Of a stretch of 64,000 nucleotides of DNA, positions 26,717 through 51,908 are shown piece after piece. A program made the translations under genes and the position numbers. Origin of the DNA: Deinococcus metallilatus. GTDB lineage: Bacteria > Deinococcota > Deinococci > Deinococcales > Deinococcaceae. The DNA lies in NCBI RefSeq assembly GCF_004758605.1, contig NZ_CP038510.1, positions 794,501-858,500 on the forward strand. Direction: 5' to 3'. Position 1 is the first letter of the stretch; the number at the start of each line of letters is the position of its first letter. The notes under the pieces are model-generated. The model saw only the letters and a list, made by a program, of their open reading frames with translations. It was not told where the DNA came from and did not search any database.

Positions 26717-27736
26717 TCAGTCCGCCTCGCCCGGGTCGGCCGGGAGCAGGAGGGTCCGCGCGGTCATCTCGTCGGTGACGAGGGTGTTCAGCAGGCGGCC
26801 TGCCAGGGCGGCGCGCAGGGCCTCGACCTTGCCCAGACCGCTGACGACGCAGATCGCGTGGGGGGCCTGCTGCATCAGGCCCAGGCTGGGGCCGCTGGCG
26901 CGGGCGTTCAGGGGAACCGAGCCGTAACTGCCGTCCGCGCGGTAGAAGACGGTGGCGATGTCGCCCACCACACCCTCGGTGTCGAGCTGGGCGAGGTCGG
27001 CGGGGTCGAGTGCGCCCGAGAGGTACACGTGGCTGGGGTGGCGGGCGTTGCGGCTGCCCACCGAGTACAGCAGCACATCGGCCCGCGCTTGCAGGTCCAG
27101 CACGTGCCTGACGCTGCGCTCGCGCCACATCGCGCGCTTGGTGGCGGGGTCGTCGAAAAAGGTCGGGACGGGGAACAGGTGCGCGCGTCCGGCGTAGTTC
27201 CCGGCAAAGCGCGTGATGGTGTCGGTGACAAAGCCGCTCATGAAGTCGAGCGCGTTGGCGCTCCCGTTGAGCTGCACGAAGTCGAGGTTGTCCATCCGCC
27301 GGGGCCTCAGCACGCGGGAGACGGCGTCCAGCGTGTTTCCCCAGGCCAGGCCGACCGTCTGTCCGGGCCGCAGGACACTGTCGAGGACACTGGCAGCGGC
27401 AACGGCGACCCGGTCCATCCACACGTCCTCCGAGCTGCCCGCCGGGACGCCGACCACGTGCGGGCGGAGAAAGGGATACCGCTCGCGCAGCCGCGCTTCC
27501 AGGCTCTGCGGGTGGGCCTGGGGGTCGTGAATGCGAATCTCGACCAGGCCGGTACGGCGCGCGAGCGTCAGCAGGCGGCTGACCTTGGGGCGGGAGAGCT
27601 GGAGTTCGCGGGCGATGGCGTCGGTGGTGAGGCCCTGGTGATAGTAGAGCCGGGCCACCTGCACGGCCAGCGCGGCTGGGTCGTCGGTCACGCTGCTCAG
27701 GATAAGGCGGAGGCGCACCCGAACCCGTCTGAACAT
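26717..27736 (-). CDS. SorC/DeoR-family sugar-type regulator, probable glycerol-gene regulator
   Basis: 339 aa from the ATG at 27736. N-terminal helix-turn-helix at about 15-60 (RLYYHQGLTTDAIARELQLSRPKVSRLLTLARRTGLVEIRIHDP), then the SorC sugar-binding domain (TVGLAWGNTLDAVSRVL..., YLSGALDPADLAQLDTEGVVGDI). Divergent from glpF-glpK-glpD. An operator-like palindrome covers its own start codon, and the same palindrome pair occurs before glpD, so it very likely autoregulates and controls glycerol use. Effector would be glycerol-3-phosphate or a triose phosphate (inferred). An in-frame ATG upstream is less likely. Confidence 0.88.
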   Translation of the reverse strand: MFRRVRVRLRLILSSVTDDPAALAVQVARLYYHQGLTTDAIARELQLSRPKVSRLLTLARRTGLVEIRIHDPQAHPQSLEARLRERYPFLRPHVVGVPAGSSEDVWMDRVAVAAASVLDSVLRPGQTVGLAWGNTLDAVSRVLRPRRMDNLDFVQLNGSANALDFMSGFVTDTITRFAGNYAGRAHLFPVPTFFDDPATKRAMWRERSVRHVLDLQARADVLLYSVGSRNARHPSHVYLSGALDPADLAQLDTEGVVGDIATVFYRADGSYGSVPLNARASGPSLGLMQQAPHAICVVSGLGKVEALRAALAGRLLNTLVTDEMTARTLLLPADPGEAD

Positions 27737-27764
27737 CTGTTCGCTTCCCCTTGACAACTGTTCA
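27730..27764. promoter_or_regulatory. tandem operator in the regulator-glpF intergenic region
   Basis: TGAACATCTGTTCG (27730-27743) and TTGACAACTGTTCA (27751-27764) share 10 of 14 positions, and their centres are 21 bp apart, two helical turns. The second overlaps a TTGACA -35 box (27751-27756) toward glpF; the first covers the regulator's start codon. TAGCCT (27771-27766, minus) could be the regulator's -10. Confidence 0.75.
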
Positions 27765-27900
27765 GAGGCTATGGAAGATGAGCGAACCGACAATTGGGCG
27801 CCCGGAGCGAGCGCGGCGCCGTTGGTGCAGGACCTCGGGTGGAGTCCGGCCTTCCGTCATTCGCGGCCCGGCCCGCTGCCGGGAACACACAGGGGGAGAG

Positions 27901-30351
<2,451 letters not shown>

Positions 30352-30364
30352 GCCTCGCCCCCGC

Positions 30365-30400
30365 TGCCGCGCCCGGAATGAGCCTTGTCCGGGCGCGGCA
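30365..30400 (+). other. 13-bp hairpin between glpK and glpD
   Basis: TGCCGCGCCCGGA (30365-30377) pairs perfectly with TCCGGGCGCGGCA (30388-30400), 10-nt loop. No T run follows, so it is either a weak terminator or an mRNA-processing or stabilising stem ahead of the glpD operators. Confidence 0.7.
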
Positions 30401-30434
30401 ACCTGAAGGGGTCGCAACCGTGCGTCATCCTGCT

Positions 30435-30467
30435 GAACGTCCGTTCAAGGTGTGCGAACATCTGTTC
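30435..30467. promoter_or_regulatory. tandem operator upstream of glpD
   Basis: GAACGTCCGTTC (30435-30446) and GAACATCTGTTC (30456-30467) are palindromes with centres 21 bp apart. The second is identical to the site on the start codon of the SorC-type gene (27731-27742), and the spacing is the same. They end 35 nt before the glpD ATG. Confidence 0.8.
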
Positions 30468-30501
30468 GGAAGTTCTTCCTTCCCTCACCGAAAGGACGCT
30501 T

Positions 30502-32049
<1,548 letters not shown>

Positions 32050-32132
32050 ACAGTGGACCTGCCCAGTTCTTCCCCTCGGGGAGAGGGAGAACAACGCCGT
32101 CCTCGCCGTGCTTTTCTTACCTGAGTAAGCTG

Positions 32133-32158
32133 CGCCTCCCCCAACCGGCGGGGAGGCG
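32133..32158. terminator. stem-loop between convergent glpD and deaminase genes
   Basis: CGCCTCCCC and GGGGAGGCG, 9-bp perfect stem, 8-nt loop, in the 122-nt convergent space. Lacks a U run on either strand, so a shared weak terminator is the most that can be said. Confidence 0.45.
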
Positions 32159-32171
32159 TACCCGTCCAACC

Positions 32172-33575
32172 TCAGCCCTCAATCATCGCCCTACTCAGGC
32201 GCTCGTGGCGCTCCAGCAGCGGCGGCAGGTCCAGCGTGACCAGTTCGCTGCCCTCCACGATCACCCGCCCGCCGACCATGTTCAGGGCCACGCGGGGTGG
32301 GCTGCACAGCGTCAGCGCCGCGAGGGGAGCGTGACGTGCTCCGGCGAAGGTCAGGGTCCGCAGATCCACCGCGATCAGGTCGGCGGCGAACCCGGGGGCC
32401 AGTTGCCCCACGTCGTCCCGCCCCAGCACCTCGGCCCCGCCCCGCGTGGCGAGCCAGAGGGCTTCCAGGGCAGTCAGCGCGTCCGCCGTTCGGGGGGCCT
32501 CGCCGGGCGCGCCACGCACGCGGGACGAGAGCAGCGCCTGCCGCGCTTCCCCGATCAGGTGAGCGCCATCGTTGCTGGCGCTGCCGTCCACGCCGAGGGC
32601 CACCTTCACCCCGGCTTCCAGCAGATTCCTGACCGGGGCGATCCCGCTCGCCAGGCGCATGTTGCTGCTGGGGCAGTGGGCGACGCCGCACCCACACTCG
32701 CCCAGCCGGACAGCATCTGCCGGGCTGAAATGCACGCCGTGCGCGAACCACACGTCCGGCCCCAGCCATTCCACCGATTCGGCGTAATCGAGCGGGCGCA
32801 GGCCGAACTTCGCCAGGCAAAAGGCGTCCTCGTCGGCAGTTTCGGCCAGGTGGGTGTGCAGCCGCACGCCGCGTGAGCGGGCCAGCCGGGCACTCTCGCG
32901 CATCAGGTCGCCCGTCACCGAGAAGGGCGAGCAGGGCGCCAGGGCCACCCGCGTCAGGGCCAGCGGCGCGGGGTCGTGAAAGGCCGCGATCACCCGCTCG
33001 CTGTCGCGCAGGATGTCGTCCTCACGCTCCACGGCGCGGTCGGGCGGCAGACCTCCCTGCGATTCCCCCAGGCTCATGCTGCCGCGTGTGGCGTGGAAGC
33101 GCAGGCCGGTTTCGCGGGCGGCGTGGATGGTGTCGTCCAGCCGCACGCCGTTGGGGTAGAGGTACAGGTGGTCGCTGCTGGTGGTGCAACCGGAGAGGGC
33201 GAGTTCGGCCAGCCCGACCTGGGCACTCACGAAGGCCGCCTCGGGTGTCAGGCGCAGCCAGATCGGGTACAGCGTCCGCAGCCAGTCGAACAGCCCCGCG
33301 TCGGGCACCAGGCAGCGGGTGAGGTTCTGGTAGAGGTGGTGGTGGGTGTTGATCAGGCCGGGCAGGACCACGTGGCCGCTCAGGTCGCGGACGTGATGAT
33401 CGGGGGTCAGCCAGTCGGCGGGCAGATCACGCTCCGGGCCGACCCAGCGCACCCGCTCTCCCTCGATCAGCACGGCGGCGCCTGGGATGGGTGGGACGGG
33501 GGACTGACGTTCGCCCTGCATGGTCAGCAGGGTGTGAATGCCGCGCAGCAGCGTCTGGGAAGGGGGGCTCGTCAT
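32172..33575 (-). CDS. 8-oxoguanine deaminase-type amidohydrolase
   Basis: 467 aa of the ATZ/TRZ amidohydrolase group. Metal-site blocks: PGLINTHHHLYQNLTR (about 73-88), LHTHLAETADEDAFC, WFAHGVHFS and VDGSASNDGAHLIGEARQALL. The run TTSSDHLYLYPNG...FHATRGSMSLGESQGGLPPD closely follows the subgroup once annotated hydroxydechloroatrazine ethylaminohydrolase and characterised as 8-oxoguanine deaminase, which makes urate. Located next to a purine permease, guanine deaminase and xanthine dehydrogenase, upstream of uricase in the pathway. GAGGAGGT precedes the ATG. Isocytosine-type substrates cannot be excluded. Confidence 0.82.
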   Translation of the reverse strand: MTSPPSQTLLRGIHTLLTMQGERQSPVPPIPGAAVLIEGERVRWVGPERDLPADWLTPDHHVRDLSGHVVLPGLINTHHHLYQNLTRCLVPDAGLFDWLRTLYPIWLRLTPEAAFVSAQVGLAELALSGCTTSSDHLYLYPNGVRLDDTIHAARETGLRFHATRGSMSLGESQGGLPPDRAVEREDDILRDSERVIAAFHDPAPLALTRVALAPCSPFSVTGDLMRESARLARSRGVRLHTHLAETADEDAFCLAKFGLRPLDYAESVEWLGPDVWFAHGVHFSPADAVRLGECGCGVAHCPSSNMRLASGIAPVRNLLEAGVKVALGVDGSASNDGAHLIGEARQALLSSRVRGAPGEAPRTADALTALEALWLATRGGAEVLGRDDVGQLAPGFAADLIAVDLRTLTFAGARHAPLAALTLCSPPRVALNMVGGRVIVEGSELVTLDLPPLLERHERLSRAMIEG

Positions 33576-33592
33576 GGTATGACCTCCTCAAG

Positions 33593-33622
33593 AAAAAAGG
33601 TCCCGACACGGGGTCAGGACCT
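33593..33622 (-). terminator. terminator between the purine permease and deaminase genes
   Basis: Minus strand AGGTCC...GGACCT stem (6 bp, then a mismatch and 3 bp) followed by a T run, 25 nt after the permease stop and only 18 nt before the deaminase ATG. Read-through would be needed for co-transcription. Confidence 0.8.
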
Positions 33623-33646
33623 GGAGTTGAGAAAAGCTCTGGCAGG

Positions 33647-35047
<1,401 letters not shown>

Positions 35048-35139
35048 GCGGGACTCCTGAAAGGGAGGGCGGGGAGGGGAAGGGCCGGGCGCCGGGGGGA
35101 GGCTTCGATCCCGAATTGTTACGAGTCTTACTCTTCTAT

Positions 35140-35168
35140 GGCTGGAGTTGTCTACAGCGCCTCCAGCC
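35140..35168. other. short inverted repeat between guaD and the purine permease
   Basis: GGCTGGAG (35140-35147) and CTCCAGCC (35161-35168), 8-bp stem around TTGTCTACAGCGC. No U run. Could be a weak terminator of the xdh-guaD transcript or a protein-binding site in front of the permease gene. Confidence 0.4.
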
Positions 35169-35176
35169 GGATCAAT

Positions 35177-37341
<2,165 letters not shown>

Positions 37342-37342
37342 G

Positions 37343-41153
<3,811 letters not shown>

Positions 41154-41167
41154 CGCCGTTCCTCCAT

Positions 41168-41296
<129 letters not shown>

Positions 41297-41303
41297 TGGG
41301 TGA

Positions 41304-41332
41304 ATGTTACCCTGAAAGTTGTCCCTTGACAA
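41304..41332 (-). promoter_or_regulatory. xdhA promoter and overlapping inverted repeat
   Basis: TTGTCA (41332-41327), 17-bp spacer, TAACAT (41309-41304) on the minus strand. A perfect inverted repeat TTGTC-CCTT-GACAA (41319-41332) covers the -35 box and could be a repressor site. Predicted start near 41297, giving a leader of about 165 nt. Confidence 0.65.
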
Positions 41333-41402
41333 GAGGGGGCGGAATGGATTAGACGACTACACCCTGGCACACATTCGCGTTAGGGTCCAGGCGTCTGGGA
41401 AC

Positions 41403-44587
<3,185 letters not shown>

Positions 44588-44653
44588 TACGGGGACGTGG
44601 CCGGGGGCACACGCCGGAGAAACGGTGCGGCCGGAGCCGCCAGACGACCGGAC

Positions 44654-44671
44654 TACTTAGACATCTATGTA
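44654..44671. promoter_or_regulatory. HucR operator of the urate operon
   Basis: TACTTAGA-CA-TCTATGTA: two 8-bp half-sites (7 of 8 symmetric) separated by 2 bp, the layout reported for the HucR site of D. radiodurans. It lies just downstream of the predicted transcription start of the permease-uraD-uricase-HIUH operon, where bound repressor would block elongation. Confidence 0.8.
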
Positions 44672-44684
44672 CTTGAGTCGCTTC

Positions 44685-44713
44685 ATCGTAGGGACAATCG
44701 CCAGTGCTGTCAA
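44685..44713 (-). promoter_or_regulatory. promoter of the urate operon
   Basis: TTGACA (44713-44708), 17 bp, TACGAT (44690-44685) on the minus strand. Start expected near 44678, with a leader of about 100 nt to the permease ATG. Confidence 0.82.
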
Positions 44714-44789
44714 GCCGTGGAGTATCTGTTCACAGGATGAAAATCACCAGTGGTCTTGACAAGTGCTGAAGAGCGGCGCCGGACCTTTA

Positions 44790-45209
44790 GGGCAACCGCA
44801 ACGTCCGGTTTTGGGTAGGCTCGTCCCGTTCAACCCCTCAGTCAGCTCCGCTGACAGCTCCCCTCAAGGGGAGCCAGGGGCTCAATTTGCCCTCCAAGGC
44901 GTCCAGCCTGTGGCCTCCCTTTGAACGCCTGGTGTGCAATAGAAATTTGCTGCCTTGGATGGGCTTTTTTCTCCCTCTCCCCTTGCGGGGGACTCGTAGA
45001 GCTGCTTGCAGAGGGCTGGGGAGGGGGGTGGCGGGCGAAGCTCGCCCTCATGCAGACGAGAAAAATGCTCCTGATGACCTGACCCACCCGTCCCGCATTT
45101 CACATCAGGCGTCTTGAGGGGCGTGGCCCGCAGGGCCGGACTCGCAGAGCGGCGCAGCAGCGGGGTTCAACCGGGCCTGTGCGGACTCGGCACCTTTGCG
45201 GTGGCCCTG
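44790..45209. repeat. long dispersed repeat, copy B
   Basis: About 420 bp matching 9625-10036 in direct orientation, with small insertions and deletions in poorly conserved stretches. It occupies most of the space between the urate operon and hucR. Non-coding: translated frames differ between copies. Confidence 0.85.
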
Positions 45210-45279
45210 GCCGGACCTTCCCGCGCCCCTCCCGCTCCAGAACCCGCGTGCTAGGCTCAGACGCACTGAGGCATCCAAC

Positions 45280-45810
<531 letters not shown>

Positions 45811-45850
45811 CCACCGGAAGGTCTGTCCCCGCCCGCGCCGGAGGCTGCGG

Positions 45851-47866
45851 TCAGGGGTCAGCAGGCCCGCGGGTCGGGGATTCCTCCGCCCCGGAAGAGC
45901 CTTGCCCGGCTGCGGGCAGGGGCAACACCTGCAAGGCTGCCTCCACGACGGCCGGGTCAAAGGAGATGCCGGAGAGCCGCCGAAGTTCACGCAGGGCGCT
46001 GGTGACGGTCCAGGCCGCCTTGTACGGGCGGTCGTGGGTGAGCGCGTCGAAGACGTCCGCGACCGCCACGATGCGGGCGGTGAGCGGAATGGCCTCGCCT
46101 CGCAGGTCGAGGGGGTAGCCGCCGCCCGCCCAGCGCTCGTGGTGGGCGCGGGCGATCTCCTCGGCCATCTGGAGCAGGCGGGACTGCCCGCCCGACAGGA
46201 TGCGGCTCCCGATCAGGGTGTGCTGCTGCATGTGCCGGTACTCCTCCTCGGTCAGCACGCCGGTCTTCAGGAGAATGCGGTCAGGAATCCCGATCTTGCC
46301 GACGTCATGGAGCCGGGCCGCGACCCGCAGCAGTTCGACCGTTTCGTGGGGCAGCCCGAGGCGCAGGGCGATGGCCGCCGACATCTGGCCCACCCGCCAG
46401 GTGTGCTCGCCGGTCGAGTCGTCCCGGTACTCGGCGGCCACCGCGAGCCGGGTCACGACCTCCAGGTGCGCCTGTTCCAGGCTGTGCGTGCGCTCGCGCA
46501 CCTCCTCCTCGGCCAGGGCGCGGGCCTCCTCGGCCGCCACCAGCCGCAGCCGCGTCAGCTCCGCCTGATGCTGCGCGCGCTCCAGCTCGAAGTTGCCGGT
46601 CAGCGTCTGCACCCGCTGCTCGACCTCCGTGTTCAGGATCTCGCGCTCCTGCTGGTAGAGCTGTTCCAGATGTGCCAGGGCGCGGGCGTGGTCGCCCCGG
46701 CGGGCATACATGGGATACAGGGCCCGGTGGACGTCGCAGACTGCCTTGGGGCGGCCCATCCCGCGCGCCAGCGACAGGGCCAGTTCCAGCGTGGCGAGGG
46801 CCGCGGGCAGGTCCTCCAGCCGCTCCTGGACTTCACCGAGGTGCAGCAGGGCGTACAGTTGCCCCTCCAGGTCCCCCGTCTCGCGGGCGATCTCCCCCGC
46901 CTGGCGGTAGGCGCTCTCGGCCTCCACCTCCTGCCCCTCCGCCATCAGCAGTTGCCCCAGCCCCGTCAGGGCCGAGGCCTCCACCTGCCGGTACTGCCCT
47001 TCGCGCGCGAGGTCCAGCGCCCGTTCGTAGGCGGCGCGGGCGGCCGCCGCCTCCCCCAGGGCCTGCTGCGCCTCGGCGCGGTTCAGCATGGCGTTGGCCG
47101 CGATGACCTGATCGCCGGAGTGCTGCCCGAAGGCCAGCGCCTCGTCGAAGTACCGCTGCGCCTCGCGCGGATCGCCCATGTCCAGCAGGAGTGCCCCCAG
47201 ACTCAGCAGCATCGCCCCCTGGCTGCGGTGCCCGGCGAGCTGCGCCCGGGCCGGGCCGGTGCTGAGGGCATAGGCGGCCTGTAGGTGCTCCAGCGCCTCG
47301 GGGTAGCGGCCCAGGCTGGTCAGGAGCGTGCCGAGGTTGCACAGCACCTTGACCTCCCCCACCACGTCGCCCGCCTGCCGGAATTCGCCCAGCGCGGCCC
47401 GCAGGCTGTCCAGGCTCTCCGCGTACTGCCCGGCCGCGTGGTAAAGCCCGGCGAGACTGTTGAGGATGTCGCCCCGCCCGTCCTCTCCCACGGCTGACTG
47501 CCCGAGCGCCTGGGTGAGCTGCCCTTCGGCCTCGCGGAAGCGCCCCTGATCGAGCAGGGCTGCCCCCAGATCGCGCCGGACGCGCCCCTCGGCGCGGCGG
47601 TCCCCCAGGGCCAGGAACAGGCCCAGGGCAGCTTCCAGGTGGTACGCCGCCCGTTCCCCGTCCCCGCGCCGCGCCTGCATCTGCCCGATCAGGTGGTGGG
47701 CCTGGGCGCGCAGCCGGGGCCGCGACTCCTCGCCCGCCGCCGCCAGGGCCAGTTCGGCCACCTGGAGCGCCCGCGCCTCGTCCACGGCCGTCAGCCGCTC
47801 GGCCTGCTCCAGCAGGGCCAGGGCACGCTCACCCGGCCGCCCACCCCGCAGGTCAGAGGGTGGCAA
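45851..47866 (-). CDS. TPR-repeat HD-GYP protein (probable c-di-GMP phosphodiesterase)
   Basis: 671 aa. Residues about 10-390 are tetratricopeptide repeats ([22 protein letters not shown] and similar 34-40-residue units). About 395-460 is a coiled coil rich in E, A and R. HD-GYP domain from about 470: [51 protein letters not shown] and [14 protein letters not shown]. All metal ligands and the GYP motif are present, so it should hydrolyse c-di-GMP. No receiver domain, so signals probably come through the TPRs. Start TTG at 47866 is uncertain. Confidence 0.88.
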   Translation of the reverse strand: MPPSDLRGGRPGERALALLEQAERLTAVDEARALQVAELALAAAGEESRPRLRAQAHHLIGQMQARRGDGERAAYHLEAALGLFLALGDRRAEGRVRRDLGAALLDQGRFREAEGQLTQALGQSAVGEDGRGDILNSLAGLYHAAGQYAESLDSLRAALGEFRQAGDVVGEVKVLCNLGTLLTSLGRYPEALEHLQAAYALSTGPARAQLAGHRSQGAMLLSLGALLLDMGDPREAQRYFDEALAFGQHSGDQVIAANAMLNRAEAQQALGEAAAARAAYERALDLAREGQYRQVEASALTGLGQLLMAEGQEVEAESAYRQAGEIARETGDLEGQLYALLHLGEVQERLEDLPAALATLELALSLARGMGRPKAVCDVHRALYPMYARRGDHARALAHLEQLYQQEREILNTEVEQRVQTLTGNFELERAQHQAELTRLRLVAAEEARALAEEEVRERTHSLEQAHLEVVTRLAVAAEYRDDSTGEHTWRVGQMSAAIALRLGLPHETVELLRVAARLHDVGKIGIPDRILLKTGVLTEEEYRHMQQHTLIGSRILSGGQSRLLQMAEEIARAHHERWAGGGYPLDLRGEAIPLTARIVAVADVFDALTHDRPYKAAWTVTSALRELRRLSGISFDPAVVEAALQVLPLPAAGQGSSGAEESPTRGPADP

Positions 47867-47948
47867 GACTCCCCCGGCCCCCGATACGACGCGCCGCCGC
47901 CCTCATGCCGCCCGTCTTATACGGATTCCGGATCATCCGGCACAGCCC

Positions 47949-48047
47949 CTCTGCTGAGCAGCTTTGCAAACCCGCTCCGCTTCGGTGCCTCCACGCCTCT
48001 CCGTCACCGTCTTTCCTTCTTCCTCTGCTGCGCAGCTTTGCAAGTCC
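47949..48047 (+). repeat. pair of 25-nt dispersed repeats
   Basis: CTCTGCTGAGCAGCTTTGCA (47949-47968, continuing AACCC) and CTCTGCTGCGCAGCTTTGCA (48023-48042, continuing AGTCC). Two more relatives lie at 51349 and 51812. They sit in the 240-nt space upstream of the HD-GYP gene, which otherwise shows nothing coding. Confidence 0.75.
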
Positions 48048-48106
48048 GGTCGGGTTACCCAGTTATTTCATCACTGATGAACCGGAATTCTTTCAGAAGA
48101 CGCTGT

Positions 48107-48694
48107 TCAGGAAGGCGGGCAGATCGAGGCGGCTCTCGCCCAGCCCGTCTTGTAGGCGCTGTTCAGACCGTGCCCATACCCGCCCGCGCCCGGCGTGCCT
48201 TCCTCGTCCGGGTCGCAGGCGTCGTCGCGGAAATCCCGCCACTCACTCGCGGGAACGGGACCAAAGCGGCCGTTCACCCAGACGGTGCGCCGGGCGCTCG
48301 CCCAACTGGTAAAACTCCCGTTCACCCACACGGTACGCCGGGCGGTCTCCGTGACTGGGGCTGCCTCCCCTGCCTGGAAGACGTCGCGGTTGCGCTCCAC
48401 CTGCACGGAGGGCAGCCCCTGAGTGGTCAGGCCGCCCCCGACCTGCCCCTCCGAGAAGCCCAACAGGGCGTCACCCTCGTCCGCGTCCGGGGCCTCACGC
48501 AGCACCCGGCCCCCGTAGGCCGCGCTCAGGCTGCCCCCGGCGGTCCCGGCAGGCAGCGGAACCTGGGCCGCGAATTCGGGGCGGTCCGCTGCGGCCTGCG
48601 CCCCTGGCGTCAGCCCGGCCTGCCCACAGGCGGACAGCAGGAGGGGGACCAGCAGGGCCAGGCAGGCAGGCGAGCGGACGAGAGACGACACCAT
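48107..48694 (-). CDS. predicted lipoprotein of unknown function with an internal repeat
   Basis: 195 aa. N-terminal signal sequence with lipobox LLLSAC, Cys23 as the lipidation site, so it is probably anchored to a membrane facing outward. The rest is Ala/Gly/Pro-rich and low in hydrophobic segments. Residues about 118-150 hold a tandem repeat, ARRTVWVNGSFTSW then ARRTVWVNGRFGPV. I do not recognise the family. ATG followed by GTG; the frame is supported by codon usage and the signal peptide. Confidence 0.6.
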   Translation of the reverse strand: MVSSLVRSPACLALLVPLLLSACGQAGLTPGAQAAADRPEFAAQVPLPAGTAGGSLSAAYGGRVLREAPDADEGDALLGFSEGQVGGGLTTQGLPSVQVERNRDVFQAGEAAPVTETARRTVWVNGSFTSWASARRTVWVNGRFGPVPASEWRDFRDDACDPDEEGTPGAGGYGHGLNSAYKTGWARAASICPPS

Positions 48695-49120
48695 GGTTCA
48701 ATATCCTGTCTCCATCCCCGAAAGGGGTGTTAAGAATTTCACATCATGCCCTTACCCCCGCCGGGTGGAATCACTGCCTGGGTTCTGTCCGGGAGGGCTG
48801 GACTATGGGTGACGGCGCGGCCCTGAAGCCGGGGGGAACCCGTCTGTCCCAGCTGGCCGCGCTGGCCGCCCGTTCTTCATGGCAATGTGGGGCGGGAGCC
48901 GGGGGAGGCGGAGGCCTCTTCCGTTCCCGGTTCCGGTATTTTCTGCTGGTCAACCCGCTGTGAGGTCCCGTGATTCGGTGTGATCAAGTCGATTGGAGCG
49001 CGCCCCGATGACGCCGCTCAACCCAGGCGGCCCGGCCCCCCGGCTCAGCCCTGAAGCGTGCTTACCCACGCCTTCTGCCGGTCCGGACCCGGCCGCCTCC
49101 CCTGACAGGACTGGTGGAAT
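48695..49120. other. 426-nt intergenic region without a recognisable gene
   Basis: A 78-codon frame at 48727-48963 is low complexity and lacks a ribosome site. No clear promoter boxes for galT were found; GGTGG lies 4 nt before its ATG. Nothing else identifiable. Confidence 0.6.
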
Positions 49121-51311
<2,191 letters not shown>

Positions 51312-51348
51312 GAAAACGTGGGGCTGGGATGCCAGGCCAGTTCACCCC

Positions 51349-51836
51349 CTCTCCTGCGGAGCTTTGCAAGTCCCAGCCTCCCCCCTCAAGGGGGAGGAGT
51401 AAAAAACATGGTCCCACACGCTTTCTTCTTCCCAGCCGCGTAAGTTCCAAGCCGAAGCTCTCCTATCTTTTGTCTTTTCAAAGTTCTGGAGGCAACGGCC
51501 AGGTTCCGCCTTGCAAGGGAGCAGGCAGAGCAGAGGAGCTTTCGGGCCGCAGGCCCGCAGCCGCCCGGTGGAAATCAGCAAGTTCGAGGCAGGAACCGTC
51601 ACCGCCCCAAACATCTCCGCCGCGCAACGAGTCTCCCTTTGCCGAGCGCAGCGGAAAGCTCCCCCTGCCCCGGCGGGGGGGTGGGGGGTGGGGGGAATGC
51701 CTTCCAGACTCAACCGCCCCACCGGGCAACCCGCCGTCCACCTGCTGAGCGCGTGATTGAAAAGGTTCTCATTGGAGGCAAAGTGCGCTGGGAGGGCGTG
51801 CCGGTTCCCCCCTCTCCTGCGGAGCTTTTCAAGTCC
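51349..51836 (+). repeat. repeat-rich spacer: two copies of a 40-nt repeat
   Basis: CTCTCCTGCGGAGCTTTGCA (continuing AGTCC CAGCCTCCCCC) at 51349 and the same with one change at 51812. Both continue into a CCCCC..AAGGGG palindrome. These belong to the same family as 47949/48023. The 597 nt between galK and the VOC gene hold these repeats and the 51449 repeat and no gene. Confidence 0.8.
51449..51515 (+). repeat. 65-bp dispersed repeat, copy 1
   Basis: TATCTTTTGTCTTTTCAAAG (from about 51466), then TTCTGGAGG-AA-GGCC-GGTTCC. The same block occurs at 53758-53822 in direct orientation with about six differences. Confidence 0.75.
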
Positions 51837-51908
51837 CAGCCTCCCCCGCAAGAAGGGGCAAAACATCTCCAGCGTGTGTATGAGAAGCCCTGCGTGACCT
51901 TTCCCCGC

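Noticed and set aside
35048..35176. Purine riboswitch in front of the purine permease gene
   Set aside because: The conserved three-way junction and paired loops of purine riboswitches were looked for by eye and not found; only an 8-bp inverted repeat is visible.
47867..47906. ATG at 47906 with a TATAAG box upstream as the start of the HD-GYP gene
   Set aside because: The frame differs from the HD-GYP frame and closes after 17 codons; it would need a sequencing error or act only as a leader peptide.
48727..48963. 78-codon frame upstream of galT
   Set aside because: Low complexity (Gly/Ala runs), no ribosome site, no promoter.
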